Source of the DNA: Luzula sylvatica
Lineage: Eukaryota; Streptophyta; Magnoliopsida; Poales; Juncaceae
NCBI GenBank assembly: GCA_946800325.1
Contig: OX326960.1
Span: 19,362,393 to 19,426,392 of the forward strand
DNA length: 64,000 nt
Direction of reading: 5' to 3'
The translations under genes and the position numbers were made by a program. Below are positions 1 to 11,111 of this stretch, in pieces. The number at the start of each line of letters is the position of its first letter. Within the stretch, counting starts at the first letter, position 1. The notes beneath the pieces are model-generated. The model was not told where the DNA came from and made no database searches. It saw nothing but the letters and a program-made list of their open reading frames with translations.

Positions 1-36
1 TATATATTCGTTATATAGTACTAATAATATTTCTTC

Positions 37-1820
37 GTAATTGAATAATAATACCATGTGAATTTCTATTTCTTTCCAAAAATTTCGCAAAAATACAAAA
101 AGTGAAGTCTAATACCTTAAAAAAATCATCATATTTTTAAAGAAAATGACCAAATTGATGTATAAAACGAGCAAAATATTTAATTTACCATTCTCTTCTC
201 AAAAAAATCCTTAATTGAAGTATTTTTTCTAAAAATTCCAAAATTGATGTCTAAAACGAGCATATACTAAAAATCAACGTAATTGAAGACTAACACATGA
301 AAATTTCTATTTTTAAAAAAATATAAAAAAGACAGGCTAACATACTAAAAGAAGTCAATTATCATAGTTTTATAAAATTTACTAAATTGATGTCCAAAAT
401 GAGAAAAATACTTCGTTTTTATATTTTCCTAAAATAACTGAACCACATCAAAATTTCATTTTTTTTTTTGCAAAAATAAAAAAATAAAGGCGCTAGTCTA
501 ACGCCTGCAAACAAAGAATGATCATTTTTTCTAGATAAAGCAAAAATTCATGTCAAAAACGAGCAAAGTACTCGGTATTCATATTTTCCTAGAAAAATCG
601 CGTATATGAAGACTGACACAAGCAAATTTATAAATTTTCTAATATTTTAAAAATGGAAAAACTGAAATCTACCAATTCAAAGTAAAAAAAAATTCCTAAA
701 AACATGTGAAAATGGATGTCTAAAAAGAGAAAAATACTTAATTTTCATGATTTTCTAAACAAACCTCCACAATTGAAGACTAACTCATGAAAATTTTGAT
801 TTTTTTTGACATTTTGCAAAAATCAAAAAATTAAAGTCTATCGCCTCACAAAAATTAATTACCTCAAAAAAATGTCAAATTTGAAGTCTAAAAAGTGTAA
901 AATACTTAATTTATAAGTTTTCTTTAACAAAATTACGTAATTGAAGACTAACACGTGCAAACTTTTGTTTTCCCACAAATAAATTGCAAAAATTGCAAAA
1001 AGTGTAGTTTAACACCCACAAAAAAAATCAATTGAAATAATTTTCTAAAAGAGGCCAAAATTTATGTCCAAAAAGAGCAAAATACTAATTTTTATCTTTT
1101 CGTAAAAAAAAATACTCCGCAATCAAAAACTACCAAATGCATATTGCTAACTTTTTCTAAAAATTTCAAAAAATACAAAAAGTGAAGTTCAACCCCTTAT
1201 AATATTTTTTCGGAAAAATACAAAATTGATGCTTACAAAGAGCAAAATACTTAAAAATATGTTTTCCTACATGAAAAATCCACAATGAAAACTGACACGT
1301 GCAAAAAATATGTTTTTTCCACAAAACAAATCTCATAGTAATATAAAAAAATAAAGTCTGACACTGAAAATTTATTCGAACAAATTCCAACAAATTTCGA
1401 AACTGATGTCTAAAAAGGGAAAATACTTAATTTGCATGTTTTCATCAAAACAAATATCCTAATTCAAGACTAACACATGCAACAAAAAATAATCTAAAAA
1501 GTGAAGTCTAGTTAATATAAAAAAAATCAATAATCACATTTTATTAGAAAATGACGTACTTATTGTATGACAAGAGAAAAGTACTTAATTTGCATATTTT
1601 TCTCAAAAAGAGTCTCATCATATTTTTATCCAAAATTTCAAAAAATGCAAAAAAAACAATGATGTCCAACACCTTAAAAAAAAATTCTAAAAAACTCAAA
1701 AATTAAAGTTTAAATTGAGAAAAATACTCATTTTTCTGTTTTTTTTTTATAAAATGGTGTAATTAAATTGAACACTGACACATATGAATGTCTATTTTTC
1801 AAAAATTTGCGTATAACCAA
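37..1820. repeat. Degenerate ~165 bp satellite block, U1
   Basis: A phrase of the form 'aattgaagactaacacatg' recurs near 37, 280, 445, 605, 770, 940, 1120, 1285, 1460, 1620 and 1765, almost always 160-180 bp apart. Between anchors the same order of phrases returns: 'aaaagtgaagtct', 'aaaattgatgtctaaaa', 'gagcaaaatactta', 'ttttcctaaaaa'. I read this as about 11 diverged tandem monomers, one shortened (about 212-280). No coding potential is visible. The monomer length is nucleosome-like, as in many plant satellites; a centromeric role is not shown. Confidence 0.8.
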
Positions 1821-2051
1821 GATCAAAAAATTAAATTATCTTTTTCAATCCGAAGTCTCCTGATACGCCAAAAAATAAATTATTATTATGCGAAGGCCAA
1901 ACTCTACTAGTAAAATATAGTGGGCAATGGAGAGTTCCTGTAGTACGAATGAATGGAGAGAAAGTTTGAAAATTTTGAATTAGTTTGAAAAGTTAATTTA
2001 TTTGGCTGGTTTGGCGGTAAAATTTTGCTGATTGAAAATTCGTAATTATGC

Positions 2052-2195
2052 TATAAATACAAACCCAAAGCCTCATTTAACATATGACATATCCCAGCTC
2101 ATTTACTATATTAACTAATCCTGTTTTCTTCAAACGTGCACTGCTCCCTTAATCTTTTCCTCAAGTTGGATTTCACTTGTCACAGAAAAATGAAG
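2052..2195 (+). promoter_or_regulatory. TATA box, leader and ATGAAG exon 1 (donor altered), U1
   Basis: TATAAATA at 2052-2059 is followed by about 130 bp of pyrimidine-rich leader and then ATGAAG at 2190-2195. In type B units ATGAAG is followed by GTAATT, a good splice donor; here it reads GAAATT, so the donor dinucleotide is missing. Without splicing, the ATG frame runs on for about 35 codons into the SINE and stops. Confidence 0.5.
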
Positions 2196-2229
2196 GAAAT
2201 TAAAGTCGAAATGGTTTGCAATTACATTT

Positions 2230-2488
2230 TTTGTTTTGAAGGAGGTTCGACAATGTGTCGAGACCTCGAATATATTAGATTAAAGAAGTGAAACGAAAGA
2301 GAGAATTTGGGGAGAATATAAAAGACAATATTCTAATTTTTTTTGAAGAGAATCCTAGGCCACGAATCGTGGCCATAATAGGTTTCTTTTTTTTATATTA
2401 ATTCCGCCGGGATTCGAACCCACAACCTCTACAACATGAGGGTTTATTGTGCTGAGCACTCAACCATCTCGGTTATGGGACCATTGGC
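2230..2488 (-). mobile_element. tRNA-derived SINE in the intron, U1
   Basis: A 259 bp insertion flanked by 14-bp direct repeats ttgcaattacattt (2216-2229 and 2489-2502). Units U3-U5 and U9 have the empty site with one copy of this sequence. On the minus strand the head is tRNA-like, with a box A-like stretch (gatggttgagtgc) and a box B (ggttcgaatcc); the tail ends in an A-rich run at the 2230 side. A near-perfect hairpin GGCCACGAATCGTGGCC lies at 2358-2374. This is a SINE, not a functional tRNA gene. It is fixed in all type A units. Confidence 0.88.
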
Positions 2489-3037
2489 TTGCAATTACAT
2501 TTGAATAATATTTTTTGCTTGTTCTTGCTTATTCTTGCTTATTCTTTTTCTTTTCTTTGTTCTTTGTGGCGATGAACTTAATGTTTTTAATTACAAACTC
2601 GGCATAGTTCATTTTTGTTGTTTCTTGTATAAGCAAGATTGTGATGTTTTGCTTTATGTACCGGTAAACTAATAAATATAAGGTCATCTTTGAAGAGAAT
2701 TAGCATTTTATCTAAAATAATTTGGATGTTATAGAACGAAACTGAGGTGATTGTGACCATCTTCTTGTGCATAACAATAGCATATTATTTCATTATATTT
2801 GTTCTATTTCACTTAACTAGTTATCGGAAGACAATTCTTGTTTTCTTGAAAGTAGATGCGACTCTCTCTATAATTCTTGATTTAACATAAATTTTTTTTT
2901 GATTTAACATAAATGTTTGATAGAAACATTCAAGTGAAGCTTGGATTCAAAATGATCGATCTGTATTCTGTAATACATTATAATATAAATCTCTTTCATT
3001 GGCAATCTCTGATGTATTAGAATTTTGTCTCAAACAG

Positions 3038-3697
3038 ATAGCTCGGTGGTTGCGTAGAGCCATTCGCGTTCGCTTATCTTGCTTGACTGGGGGTTCCTCG
3101 ATCCAGGAGGTCGATTCGCCCGTGGTTTCTGGGGCTGTTGAGATCCACGAGGAGACTGTTCTTGCTCCCGATGAGGTCGTTTGTGCTGCTGCTGAGATCC
3201 ACGAGGAGACTGTTCTTGTTCCTGATGAGGTCGTTTCTGCTGCTGTTGAGATCCACGAGGAGAGTACTGTTGTTGTTCCTGATGATGCCGTACCTGCCAT
3301 TTCATTGGAGGAGTCCAACTTGGACATGGAGGATGAGATGGTCATTGAAGGAGTGGATCCTTCGATTCTCAGGAGGGCCCTCGGGACTCGGCTTCCTACT
3401 ATATGGGAGGTCGAGGGAGAGGGTGAGGATTCCGAGTCTGACGTGGAGGTGGGCATAGAGCAGACTGAGGTTGGTTTGGAGTTGGAGACTGAGGTTGGTT
3501 TGAACACACAAGAGGTGGAGGAGGGAGAAATGATGCAGTCTGATTTGGAGATGAACACGGAGGGGAGAGGAGAGCCTTTCATTCTTGGCTCTGAACCTGA
3601 GTTGCAGAAGAGCACACAAGAGGTGGAGGAGGAGATTGGTGGTAATATGGCTATGTCGATGACATTGCGCGATTTCTTGATTACGACCACAGCTTGA
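3038..3697 (+). CDS. Acidic repeat protein of unknown family, main exon, U1
   Basis: Unrecognised. The open frame reaches back to a stop at 2981 but has no in-frame ATG at its 5' end; an acceptor (ttttgtctcaaacag) ends at 3037, so I place the exon start at 3038, phase 0. Joined to ATGAAG at 2190 it would give a 221-residue protein. It has a basic amphipathic start (IARWLRRAIRVRLSCL), three tandem 18-residue repeats (EIHEETVLAPDEVV, EIHEETVLVPDEVV, EIHEESTVVVPDDAV; about residues 28-80), a Glu-rich middle with two TEVGL repeats, and an uncharged tail (TLRDFLITTTA). No signal peptide or membrane helix is seen. The frame is intact, but this type A copy lacks the GT donor, so correct expression is doubtful. 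Variant residues: IQEV, GIEQ, EPELQK, AMS. It could also be a non-coding transcript. Confidence 0.55.
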   Translation: MARWLRRAIRVRLSCLTGGSSIQEVDSPVVSGAVEIHEETVLAPDEVVCAAAEIHEETVLVPDEVVSAAVEIHEESTVVVPDDAVPAISLEESNLDMEDEMVIEGVDPSILRRALGTRLPTIWEVEGEGEDSESDVEVGIEQTEVGLELETEVGLNTQEVEEGEMMQSDLEMNTEGRGEPFILGSEPELQKSTQEVEEEIGGNMAMSMTLRDFLITTTA

Positions 3698-4494
3698 TTA
3701 GAGTATTTAATTATGTAATACTAATTTTATGATGCTTAATGTTGGTATGTGTATAGCTATTATCTTGCTCTTTCTTGATTATATGATGTAAGTTGGAATA
3801 TTTAGAATAACTATTATCTTGTTCTTTCTTGGATCTAACGTGCAGCGTTCAAGTTGAGTCTGATTTATATTTAGCTTTGAAACATTTTCTTAATTAACAA
3901 AATTTAGACATGATTTCAATTAGCATCCTATATGAAAAGAGAAAAATATTTGGAGTTTTTTCTTTGTTTTCATTGCTTGGCTGTAGAGAATGTATTAATT
4001 GAATGCTACAGGTATCCAGATTTCTTAATTACAATCTACTGGTGTTATAAGGCTACACCGGTACCATTTGAGTATGTCCTTTAGAAAAGAATAATTTCAA
4101 GTATTTCATTTTTTATTTAAGAAACTAAAGGCAACAGCTAAAATTTCAATACATTGTGTAAACTAAGTACCATCTTATCTTAGTATCTTAGGTAGCACAC
4201 AATGAAACACTTCTTTACGTGGCAAAAAATGCAATATGAAGTTTCATGGGGGTATAAATGTCATAAAATAGAATGGACATACCTTTGAAAGGTGGGAAAC
4301 ATGATGGTAAATAAGCAACAGGAAAACATCCAATACTGGTGAGCTTAATTTCTCCCTTGATTCGACGAGCTTTGGACGGTTGGTTGGTTCTCTAATTTTT
4401 TTCCTTTTCTTCGGTTGTGCTAAGCAAAACATTCAATAATGGTAAATAGAACATGACATAAGATTTAGGACGCTTTATGCATGTCTCGCTTACC

Positions 4495-5088
4495 TACGGG
4501 TGTCAACGGTTCGGATAGTGCTCGTACCAAATCCATATCTATATTATTTTTCGGATACGGGTTCGGATACGGAATTACCCGGATACGGATCCGACTCGGA
4601 TAATAAACGGATACGGATACAGTTCGAATATTGTCGGATACGGATACGGTTTTTTTTCATATATTAAAACAGATAATATGTTATGATAATATAGCTTATT
4701 TTTTAACTAGATATATATATAATTTGCAACATGAACGATATATATAATATATTTAAACGTGATTTTATGATTGTGAATTTAAATCACTCACAAATCATTA
4801 ATTTTTATATAATATTTGATCTAATATCAAATAAAATACATAAAAAATAATATATAATATGCGGATACGGATCCGGTTCCGGATACTTAAGTCCGATTCC
4901 GAGTATCCGGATCCTAAAAAGACTCGGATCCGGTTCTGACACCAAAATCGAATATCGGTTTAGGTTCCAAAAATGTATAACCATATTCATATCCGGATCA
5001 CTCGGATCCGCATATTTTTCGAATCCGGATATTTTTTCGGATACGGTTCGGGTCGGTTCGGACAATAACCACACCATTGATACCCCTA
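4495..5088. mobile_element. hAT-type MITE, U1
   Basis: 594 bp with terminal inverted repeats tacgggtgtcaa / ttgatacccctA and a perfect 8-bp target duplication cgcttacc (4487-4494 and 5089-5096). The 8-bp duplication and TAGGGGTGTCAA-type ends fit the hAT superfamily. Both subterminal regions are packed with cggatacgg and its complement, probable transposase-binding repeats. There is no transposase frame, so it is non-autonomous. Confidence 0.85.
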
Positions 5089-5447
5089 CGCTTACCTGTG
5101 TAACATGTTTTGTTTACCGGTATAAAAAAAGGTGCGGGCATAAAAATAAAACAAAATTAGAATAATATATGTGCTATACTGCAGATATTTTAATCATATA
5201 TTTTTCACTATGATAAAAATATTGTTCTTTATCATGACAATGATAATATTTTGTAAAAATAAAAAATGTATCACTCAATATATTTTAAGAACTCTATTAG
5301 TTAAGTATAGTCATATATATTTTCATGACAATTTTAAATTTCCTAATTATTTAACATATCGCAATAATATATTAGTGATATATTAGAAAATTTAGCTATG
5401 GTGCATTTAAGAGAATTGCACAATTTGTGCCCTCTAAACTTCACTTT

Positions 5448-5991
5448 CTAGGTTACGCGGATACTTCAAAAATGCAGAACTATCCGGACGATACGGGCAT
5501 CCGATACGGATACGGATATGATACGTACGGATGCGTATCGGATACTCTACGTGACGTATCTGATTATTTTAATATCTATTTTTTCGGATACGACGGGGAT
5601 ACGGCAAGATACGGCTGGATACGTTCAGGCTACGGCCGGAATATTCCATTTTGGATACTTGGACCTATTATATATTTTGGCCCCATAATATTTTTAAATA
5701 AATTATATATGATACTTCTAGCATATTTCTAAATTAGTTCTTGGATATTTCTAGAATAAATTTAGGATATGTTTATCATACTTGTATTATTATGTTGATT
5801 TTATTTAGCGTCATGATATTAAAATTAAAAATATTATGAATTTATTATTTATTTATTTATTATATGCAATATAAATATATTAAAATAATAAATATATACC
5901 CGTATGCGTAACCGTGATTTTTTGAAAATTGTCGCCTTATCCGTATAGTATCAGATATGATACTCCCCGTATATGTATCCGTGCAACATAG
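5448..5991. mobile_element. GGATACGG-rich MITE, second family (old copy), U1
   Basis: 544 bp with ends ctaggttacgcggatac and gtatccgtgcaacatag, an imperfect terminal inverted repeat. The interior has dense ggatacgg repeats and an AT-rich core. It is the same family as the younger insertions at 19303 and 26991, whose 8-bp duplications are clear. Here no target duplication can be seen, so the ends are inferred by similarity. It is non-coding. Confidence 0.7.
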
Positions 5992-6059
5992 GTTATTTCA
6001 CCATATTATCAAAACGTGATTAATATATATTCGTTATATAGTACTAATAATATTTCTTC

Positions 6060-7843
6060 GTAATTGAATAATAATACCATGTGAATTTCTATTTCTTTCC
6101 AAAAATTTCGCAAAAATACAAAAAGTGAAGTCTAATACCTTAAAAAAATCATCATATTTTTAAAGAAAATGACCAAATTGATGTATAAAACGAGCAAAAT
6201 ATTTAATTTACCATTCTCTTCTCAAAAAAATCCTTAATTGAAGTATTTTTTCTAAAAATTCCAAAATTGATGTCTAAAACGAGCATATACTAAAAATCAA
6301 CGTAATTGAAGACTAACACATGAAAATTTCTATTTTTAAAAAAATATAAAAAAGACAGGCTAACATACTAAAAGAAGTCAATTATCATAGTTTTATAAAA
6401 TTTACTAAATTGATGTCCAAAATGAGAAAAATACTTCGTTTTTATATTTTCCTAAAATAACTGAACCACATCAAAATTTCATTTTTTTTTTTGCAAAAAT
6501 AAAAAAATAAAGGCGCTAGTCTAACGCCTGCAAACAAAGAATGATCATTTTTTCTAGATAAAGCAAAAATTCATGTCAAAAACGAGCAAAGTACTCGGTA
6601 TTCATATTTTCCTAGAAAAATCGCGTATATGAAGACTGACACAAGCAAATTTATAAATTTTCTAATATTTTAAAAATGGAAAAACTGAAATCTACCAATT
6701 CAAAGTAAAAAAAAATTCCTAAAAACATGTGAAAATGGATGTCTAAAAAGAGAAAAATACTTAATTTTCATGATTTTCTAAACAAACCTCCACAATTGAA
6801 GACTAACTCATGAAAATTTTGATTTTTTTTGACATTTTGCAAAAATCAAAAAATTAAAGTCTATCGCCTCACAAAAATTAATTACCTCAAAAAAATGTCA
6901 AATTTGAAGTCTAAAAAGTGTAAAATACTTAATTTATAAGTTTTCTTTAACAAAATTACGTAATTGAAGACTAACACGTGCAAACTTTTGTTTTCCCACA
7001 AATAAATTGCAAAAATTGCAAAAAGTGTAGTTTAACACCCACAAAAAAAATCAATTGAAATAATTTTCTAAAAGAGGCCAAAATTTATGTCCAAAAAGAG
7101 CAAAATACTAATTTTTATCTTTTCGTAAAAAAAAATACTCCGCAATCAAAAACTACCAAATGCATATTGCTAACTTTTTCTAAAAATTTCAAAAAATACA
7201 AAAAGTGAAGTTCAACCCCTTATAATATTTTTTCGGAAAAATACAAAATTGATGCTTACAAAGAGCAAAATACTTAAAAATATGTTTTCCTACATGAAAA
7301 ATCCACAATGAAAACTGACACGTGCAAAAAATATGTTTTTTCCACAAAACAAATCTCATAGTAATATAAAAAAATAAAGTCTGACACTGAAAATTTATTC
7401 GAACAAATTCCAACAAATTTCGAAACTGATGTCTAAAAAGGGAAAATACTTAATTTGCATGTTTTCATCAAAACAAATATCCTAATTCAAGACTAACACA
7501 TGCAACAAAAAATAATCTAAAAAGTGAAGTCTAGTTAATATAAAAAAAATCAATAATCACATTTTATTAGAAAATGACGTACTTATTGTATGACAAGAGA
7601 AAAGTACTTAATTTGCATATTTTTCTCAAAAAGAGTCTCATCATATTTTTATCCAAAATTTCAAAAAATGCAAAAAAAACAATGATGTCCAACACCTTAA
7701 AAAAAAATTCTAAAAAACTCAAAAATTAAAGTTTAAATTGAGAAAAATACTCATTTTTCTGTTTTTTTTTTATAAAATGGTGTAATTAAATTGAACACTG
7801 ACACATATGAATGTCTATTTTTCAAAAATTTGCGTATAACCAA
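6060..7843. repeat. Degenerate ~165 bp satellite block, U2
   Basis: Copy of the U1 block, with the same anchors and spacing shifted by 6023 bp. No differences seen by eye. Confidence 0.8.
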
Positions 7844-8074
7844 GATCAAAAAATTAAATTATCTTTTTCAATCCGAAGTCTCCTGATACGCCAAAAAATA
7901 AATTATTATTATGCGAAGGCCAAACTCTACTAGTAAAATATAGTGGGCAATGGAGAGTTCCTGTAGTACGAATGAATGGAGAGAAAGTTTGAAAATTTTG
8001 AATTAGTTTGAAAAGTTAATTTATTTGGCTGGTTTGGCGGTAAAATTTTGCTGATTGAAAATTCGTAATTATGC

Positions 8075-8218
8075 TATAAATACAAACCCAAAGCCTCATT
8101 TAACATATGACATATCCCAGCTCATTTACTATATTAACTAATCCTGTTTTCTTCAAACGTGCACTGCTCCCTTAATCTTTTCCTCAAGTTGGATTTCACT
8201 TGTCACAGAAAAATGAAG
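8075..8218 (+). promoter_or_regulatory. TATA box, leader and ATGAAG exon 1 (donor altered), U2
   Basis: TATAAATA 8075-8082; ATGAAG 8213-8218 followed by GAAATT, not GTAATT. Same as U1. Confidence 0.5.
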
Positions 8219-8252
8219 GAAATTAAAGTCGAAATGGTTTGCAATTACATTT

Positions 8253-8511
8253 TTTGTTTTGAAGGAGGTTCGACAATGTGTCGAGACCTCGAATATATTA
8301 GATTAAAGAAGTGAAACGAAAGAGAGAATTTGGGGAGAATATAAAAGACAATATTCTAATTTTTTTTGAAGAGAATCCTAGGCCACGAATCGTGGCCATA
8401 ATAGGTTTCTTTTTTTTATATTAATTCCGCCGGGATTCGAACCCACAACCTCTACAACATGAGGGTTTATTGTGCTGAGCACTCAACCATCTCGGTTATG
8501 GGACCATTGGC
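8253..8511 (-). mobile_element. tRNA-derived SINE in the intron, U2
   Basis: Same insertion as in U1 with the same 14-bp flanking repeats (8239-8252 and 8512-8525). It is shared through unit duplication, not an independent insertion. Confidence 0.88.
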
Positions 8512-9060
8512 TTGCAATTACATTTGAATAATATTTTTTGCTTGTTCTTGCTTATTCTTGCTTATTCTTTTTCTTTTCTTTGTTCTTTGTGGCGATGAAC
8601 TTAATGTTTTTAATTACAAACTCGGCATAGTTCATTTTTGTTGTTTCTTGTATAAGCAAGATTGTGATGTTTTGCTTTATGTACCGGTAAACTAATAAAT
8701 ATAAGGTCATCTTTGAAGAGAATTAGCATTTTATCTAAAATAATTTGGATGTTATAGAACGAAACTGAGGTGATTGTGACCATCTTCTTGTGCATAACAA
8801 TAGCATATTATTTCATTATATTTGTTCTATTTCACTTAACTAGTTATCGGAAGACAATTCTTGTTTTCTTGAAAGTAGATGCGACTCTCTCTATAATTCT
8901 TGATTTAACATAAATTTTTTTTTGATTTAACATAAATGTTTGATAGAAACATTCAAGTGAAGCTTGGATTCAAAATGATCGATCTGTATTCTGTAATACA
9001 TTATAATATAAATCTCTTTCATTGGCAATCTCTGATGTATTAGAATTTTGTCTCAAACAG

Positions 9061-9720
9061 ATAGCTCGGTGGTTGCGTAGAGCCATTCGCGTTCGCTTAT
9101 CTTGCTTGACTGGGGGTTCCTCGATCCAGGAGGTCGATTCGCCCGTGGTTTCTGGGGCTGTTGAGATCCACGAGGAGACTGTTCTTGCTCCCGATGAGGT
9201 CGTTTGTGCTGCTGCTGAGATCCACGAGGAGACTGTTCTTGTTCCTGATGAGGTCGTTTCTGCTGCTGTTGAGATCCACGAGGAGAGTACTGTTGTTGTT
9301 CCTGATGATGCCGTACCTGCCATTTCATTGGAGGAGTCCAACTTGGACATGGAGGATGAGATGGTCATTGAAGGAGTGGATCCTTCGATTCTCAGGAGGG
9401 CCCTCGGGACTCGGCTTCCTACTATATGGGAGGTCGAGGGAGAGGGTGAGGATTCCGAGTCTGACGTGGAGGTGGGCATAGAGCAGACTGAGGTTGGTTT
9501 GGAGTTGGAGACTGAGGTTGGTTTGAACACACAAGAGGTGGAGGAGGGAGAAATGATGCAGTCTGATTTGGAGATGAACACGGAGGGGAGAGGAGAGCCT
9601 TTCATTCTTGGCTCTGAACCTGAGTTGCAGAAGAGCACACAAGAGGTGGAGGAGGAGATTGGTGGTAATATGGCTATGTCGATGACATTGCGCGATTTCT
9701 TGATTACGACCACAGCTTGA
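9061..9720 (+). CDS. Acidic repeat protein of unknown family, main exon, U2
   Basis: The encoded protein is identical to the U1 copy (IQEV, GIEQ, EPELQK and AMS variants). The acceptor ends at 9060, the stop is at 9718-9720, and the would-be first exon is at 8213. The frame is intact and the predicted donor is missing, as in U1. Identity with U1 suggests a very recent duplication or conversion, so it adds no independent evidence for selection. Confidence 0.55.
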   Translation: MARWLRRAIRVRLSCLTGGSSIQEVDSPVVSGAVEIHEETVLAPDEVVCAAAEIHEETVLVPDEVVSAAVEIHEESTVVVPDDAVPAISLEESNLDMEDEMVIEGVDPSILRRALGTRLPTIWEVEGEGEDSESDVEVGIEQTEVGLELETEVGLNTQEVEEGEMMQSDLEMNTEGRGEPFILGSEPELQKSTQEVEEEIGGNMAMSMTLRDFLITTTA

Positions 9721-10517
9721 TTAGAGTATTTAATTATGTAATACTAATTTTATGATGCTTAATGTTGGTATGTGTATAGCTATTATCTTGCTCTTTCTTG
9801 ATTATATGATGTAAGTTGGAATATTTAGAATAACTATTATCTTGTTCTTTCTTGGATCTAACGTGCAGCGTTCAAGTTGAGTCTGATTTATATTTAGCTT
9901 TGAAACATTTTCTTAATTAACAAAATTTAGACATGATTTCAATTAGCATCCTATATGAAAAGAGAAAAATATTTGGAGTTTTTTCTTTGTTTTCATTGCT
10001 TGGCTGTAGAGAATGTATTAATTGAATGCTACAGGTATCCAGATTTCTTAATTACAATCTACTGGTGTTATAAGGCTACACCGGTACCATTTGAGTATGT
10101 CCTTTAGAAAAGAATAATTTCAAGTATTTCATTTTTTATTTAAGAAACTAAAGGCAACAGCTAAAATTTCAATACATTGTGTAAACTAAGTACCATCTTA
10201 TCTTAGTATCTTAGGTAGCACACAATGAAACACTTCTTTACGTGGCAAAAAATGCAATATGAAGTTTCATGGGGGTATAAATGTCATAAAATAGAATGGA
10301 CATACCTTTGAAAGGTGGGAAACATGATGGTAAATAAGCAACAGGAAAACATCCAATACTGGTGAGCTTAATTTCTCCCTTGATTCGACGAGCTTTGGAC
10401 GGTTGGTTGGTTCTCTAATTTTTTTCCTTTTCTTCGGTTGTGCTAAGCAAAACATTCAATAATGGTAAATAGAACATGACATAAGATTTAGGACGCTTTA
10501 TGCATGTCTCGCTTACC

Positions 10518-11111
10518 TACGGGTGTCAACGGTTCGGATAGTGCTCGTACCAAATCCATATCTATATTATTTTTCGGATACGGGTTCGGATACGGAATTA
10601 CCCGGATACGGATCCGACTCGGATAATAAACGGATACGGATACAGTTCGAATATTGTCGGATACGGATACGGTTTTTTTTCATATATTAAAACAGATAAT
10701 ATGTTATGATAATATAGCTTATTTTTTAACTAGATATATATATAATTTGCAACATGAACGATATATATAATATATTTAAACGTGATTTTATGATTGTGAA
10801 TTTAAATCACTCACAAATCATTAATTTTTATATAATATTTGATCTAATATCAAATAAAATACATAAAAAATAATATATAATATGCGGATACGGATCCGGT
10901 TCCGGATACTTAAGTCCGATTCCGAGTATCCGGATCCTAAAAAGACTCGGATCCGGTTCTGACACCAAAATCGAATATCGGTTTAGGTTCCAAAAATGTA
11001 TAACCATATTCATATCCGGATCACTCGGATCCGCATATTTTTCGAATCCGGATATTTTTTCGGATACGGTTCGGGTCGGTTCGGACAATAACCACACCAT
11101 TGATACCCCTA
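10518..11111. mobile_element. hAT-type MITE, U2
   Basis: 594 bp, perfect cgcttacc duplications at 10510-10517 and 11112-11119, same ends as U1. Confidence 0.85.

Larger units (their letters stand above)
1..6023 (+). repeat. Tandem array unit U1 (type A)
   Basis: First of nine head-to-tail units; position 1 matches 6024, so the period here is 6023 bp (the phase of the unit is arbitrary). Layout: satellite 37-1820; AT-rich upstream region 1821-2051 with no recognised feature; TATA and leader 2052-2195; intron with a minus-strand SINE; coding exon 3038-3697; AT-rich 3' flank 3698-4486 with nothing recognised; hAT MITE 4495-5088; spacer 5097-5447 with nothing recognised; second MITE 5448-5991. 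By eye U1 is essentially identical to U2 over more than 5.5 kb. Confidence 0.97.

Noticed and set aside
1166..1393. A 75-codon Phe/Cys-rich minus-strand frame in the satellite
   Set aside because: Chance frame in AT-rich satellite monomers; broken in U3, U4 and U5.
2405..2488. A tRNA gene on the minus strand
   Set aside because: Box A and B are present, but the sequence is embedded in a 259-bp insertion with target duplications and an A-rich tail, so it is a SINE head.
2999..3037. Starting the acidic protein at TTG (2999)
   Set aside because: Plant nuclear genes rarely use TTG, and a good acceptor at 3037 with an upstream ATGAAG explains the lack of an ATG better.
2947..3690. A 247-codon Ser/Thr-rich open frame on the minus strand, opposite the acidic-protein exon, in every unit
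   Set aside because: It starts at GTG, mirrors the codon bias of the plus-strand exon, and has no promoter or splice signals on its own strand. I take it as a shadow frame.
4495..5088. CRISPR array or iteron-like origin from the cggatacgg repeats
   Set aside because: No regular spacers, a eukaryotic setting, and precise TIRs with 8-bp duplications identify a MITE.
5171..5386. A 71-72 codon hydrophobic frame (MLYCRYFNH...) present in most units
   Set aside because: AT-rich spacer with no start context or splice signals; U7 has lost the ATG (atatgcgc), arguing against function.
5427..5732. A Gly/Tyr/Asp-rich 101-codon frame over the second MITE
   Set aside because: It is the translation of ggatacgg repeats; the frame varies between units and lies inside a mobile element.
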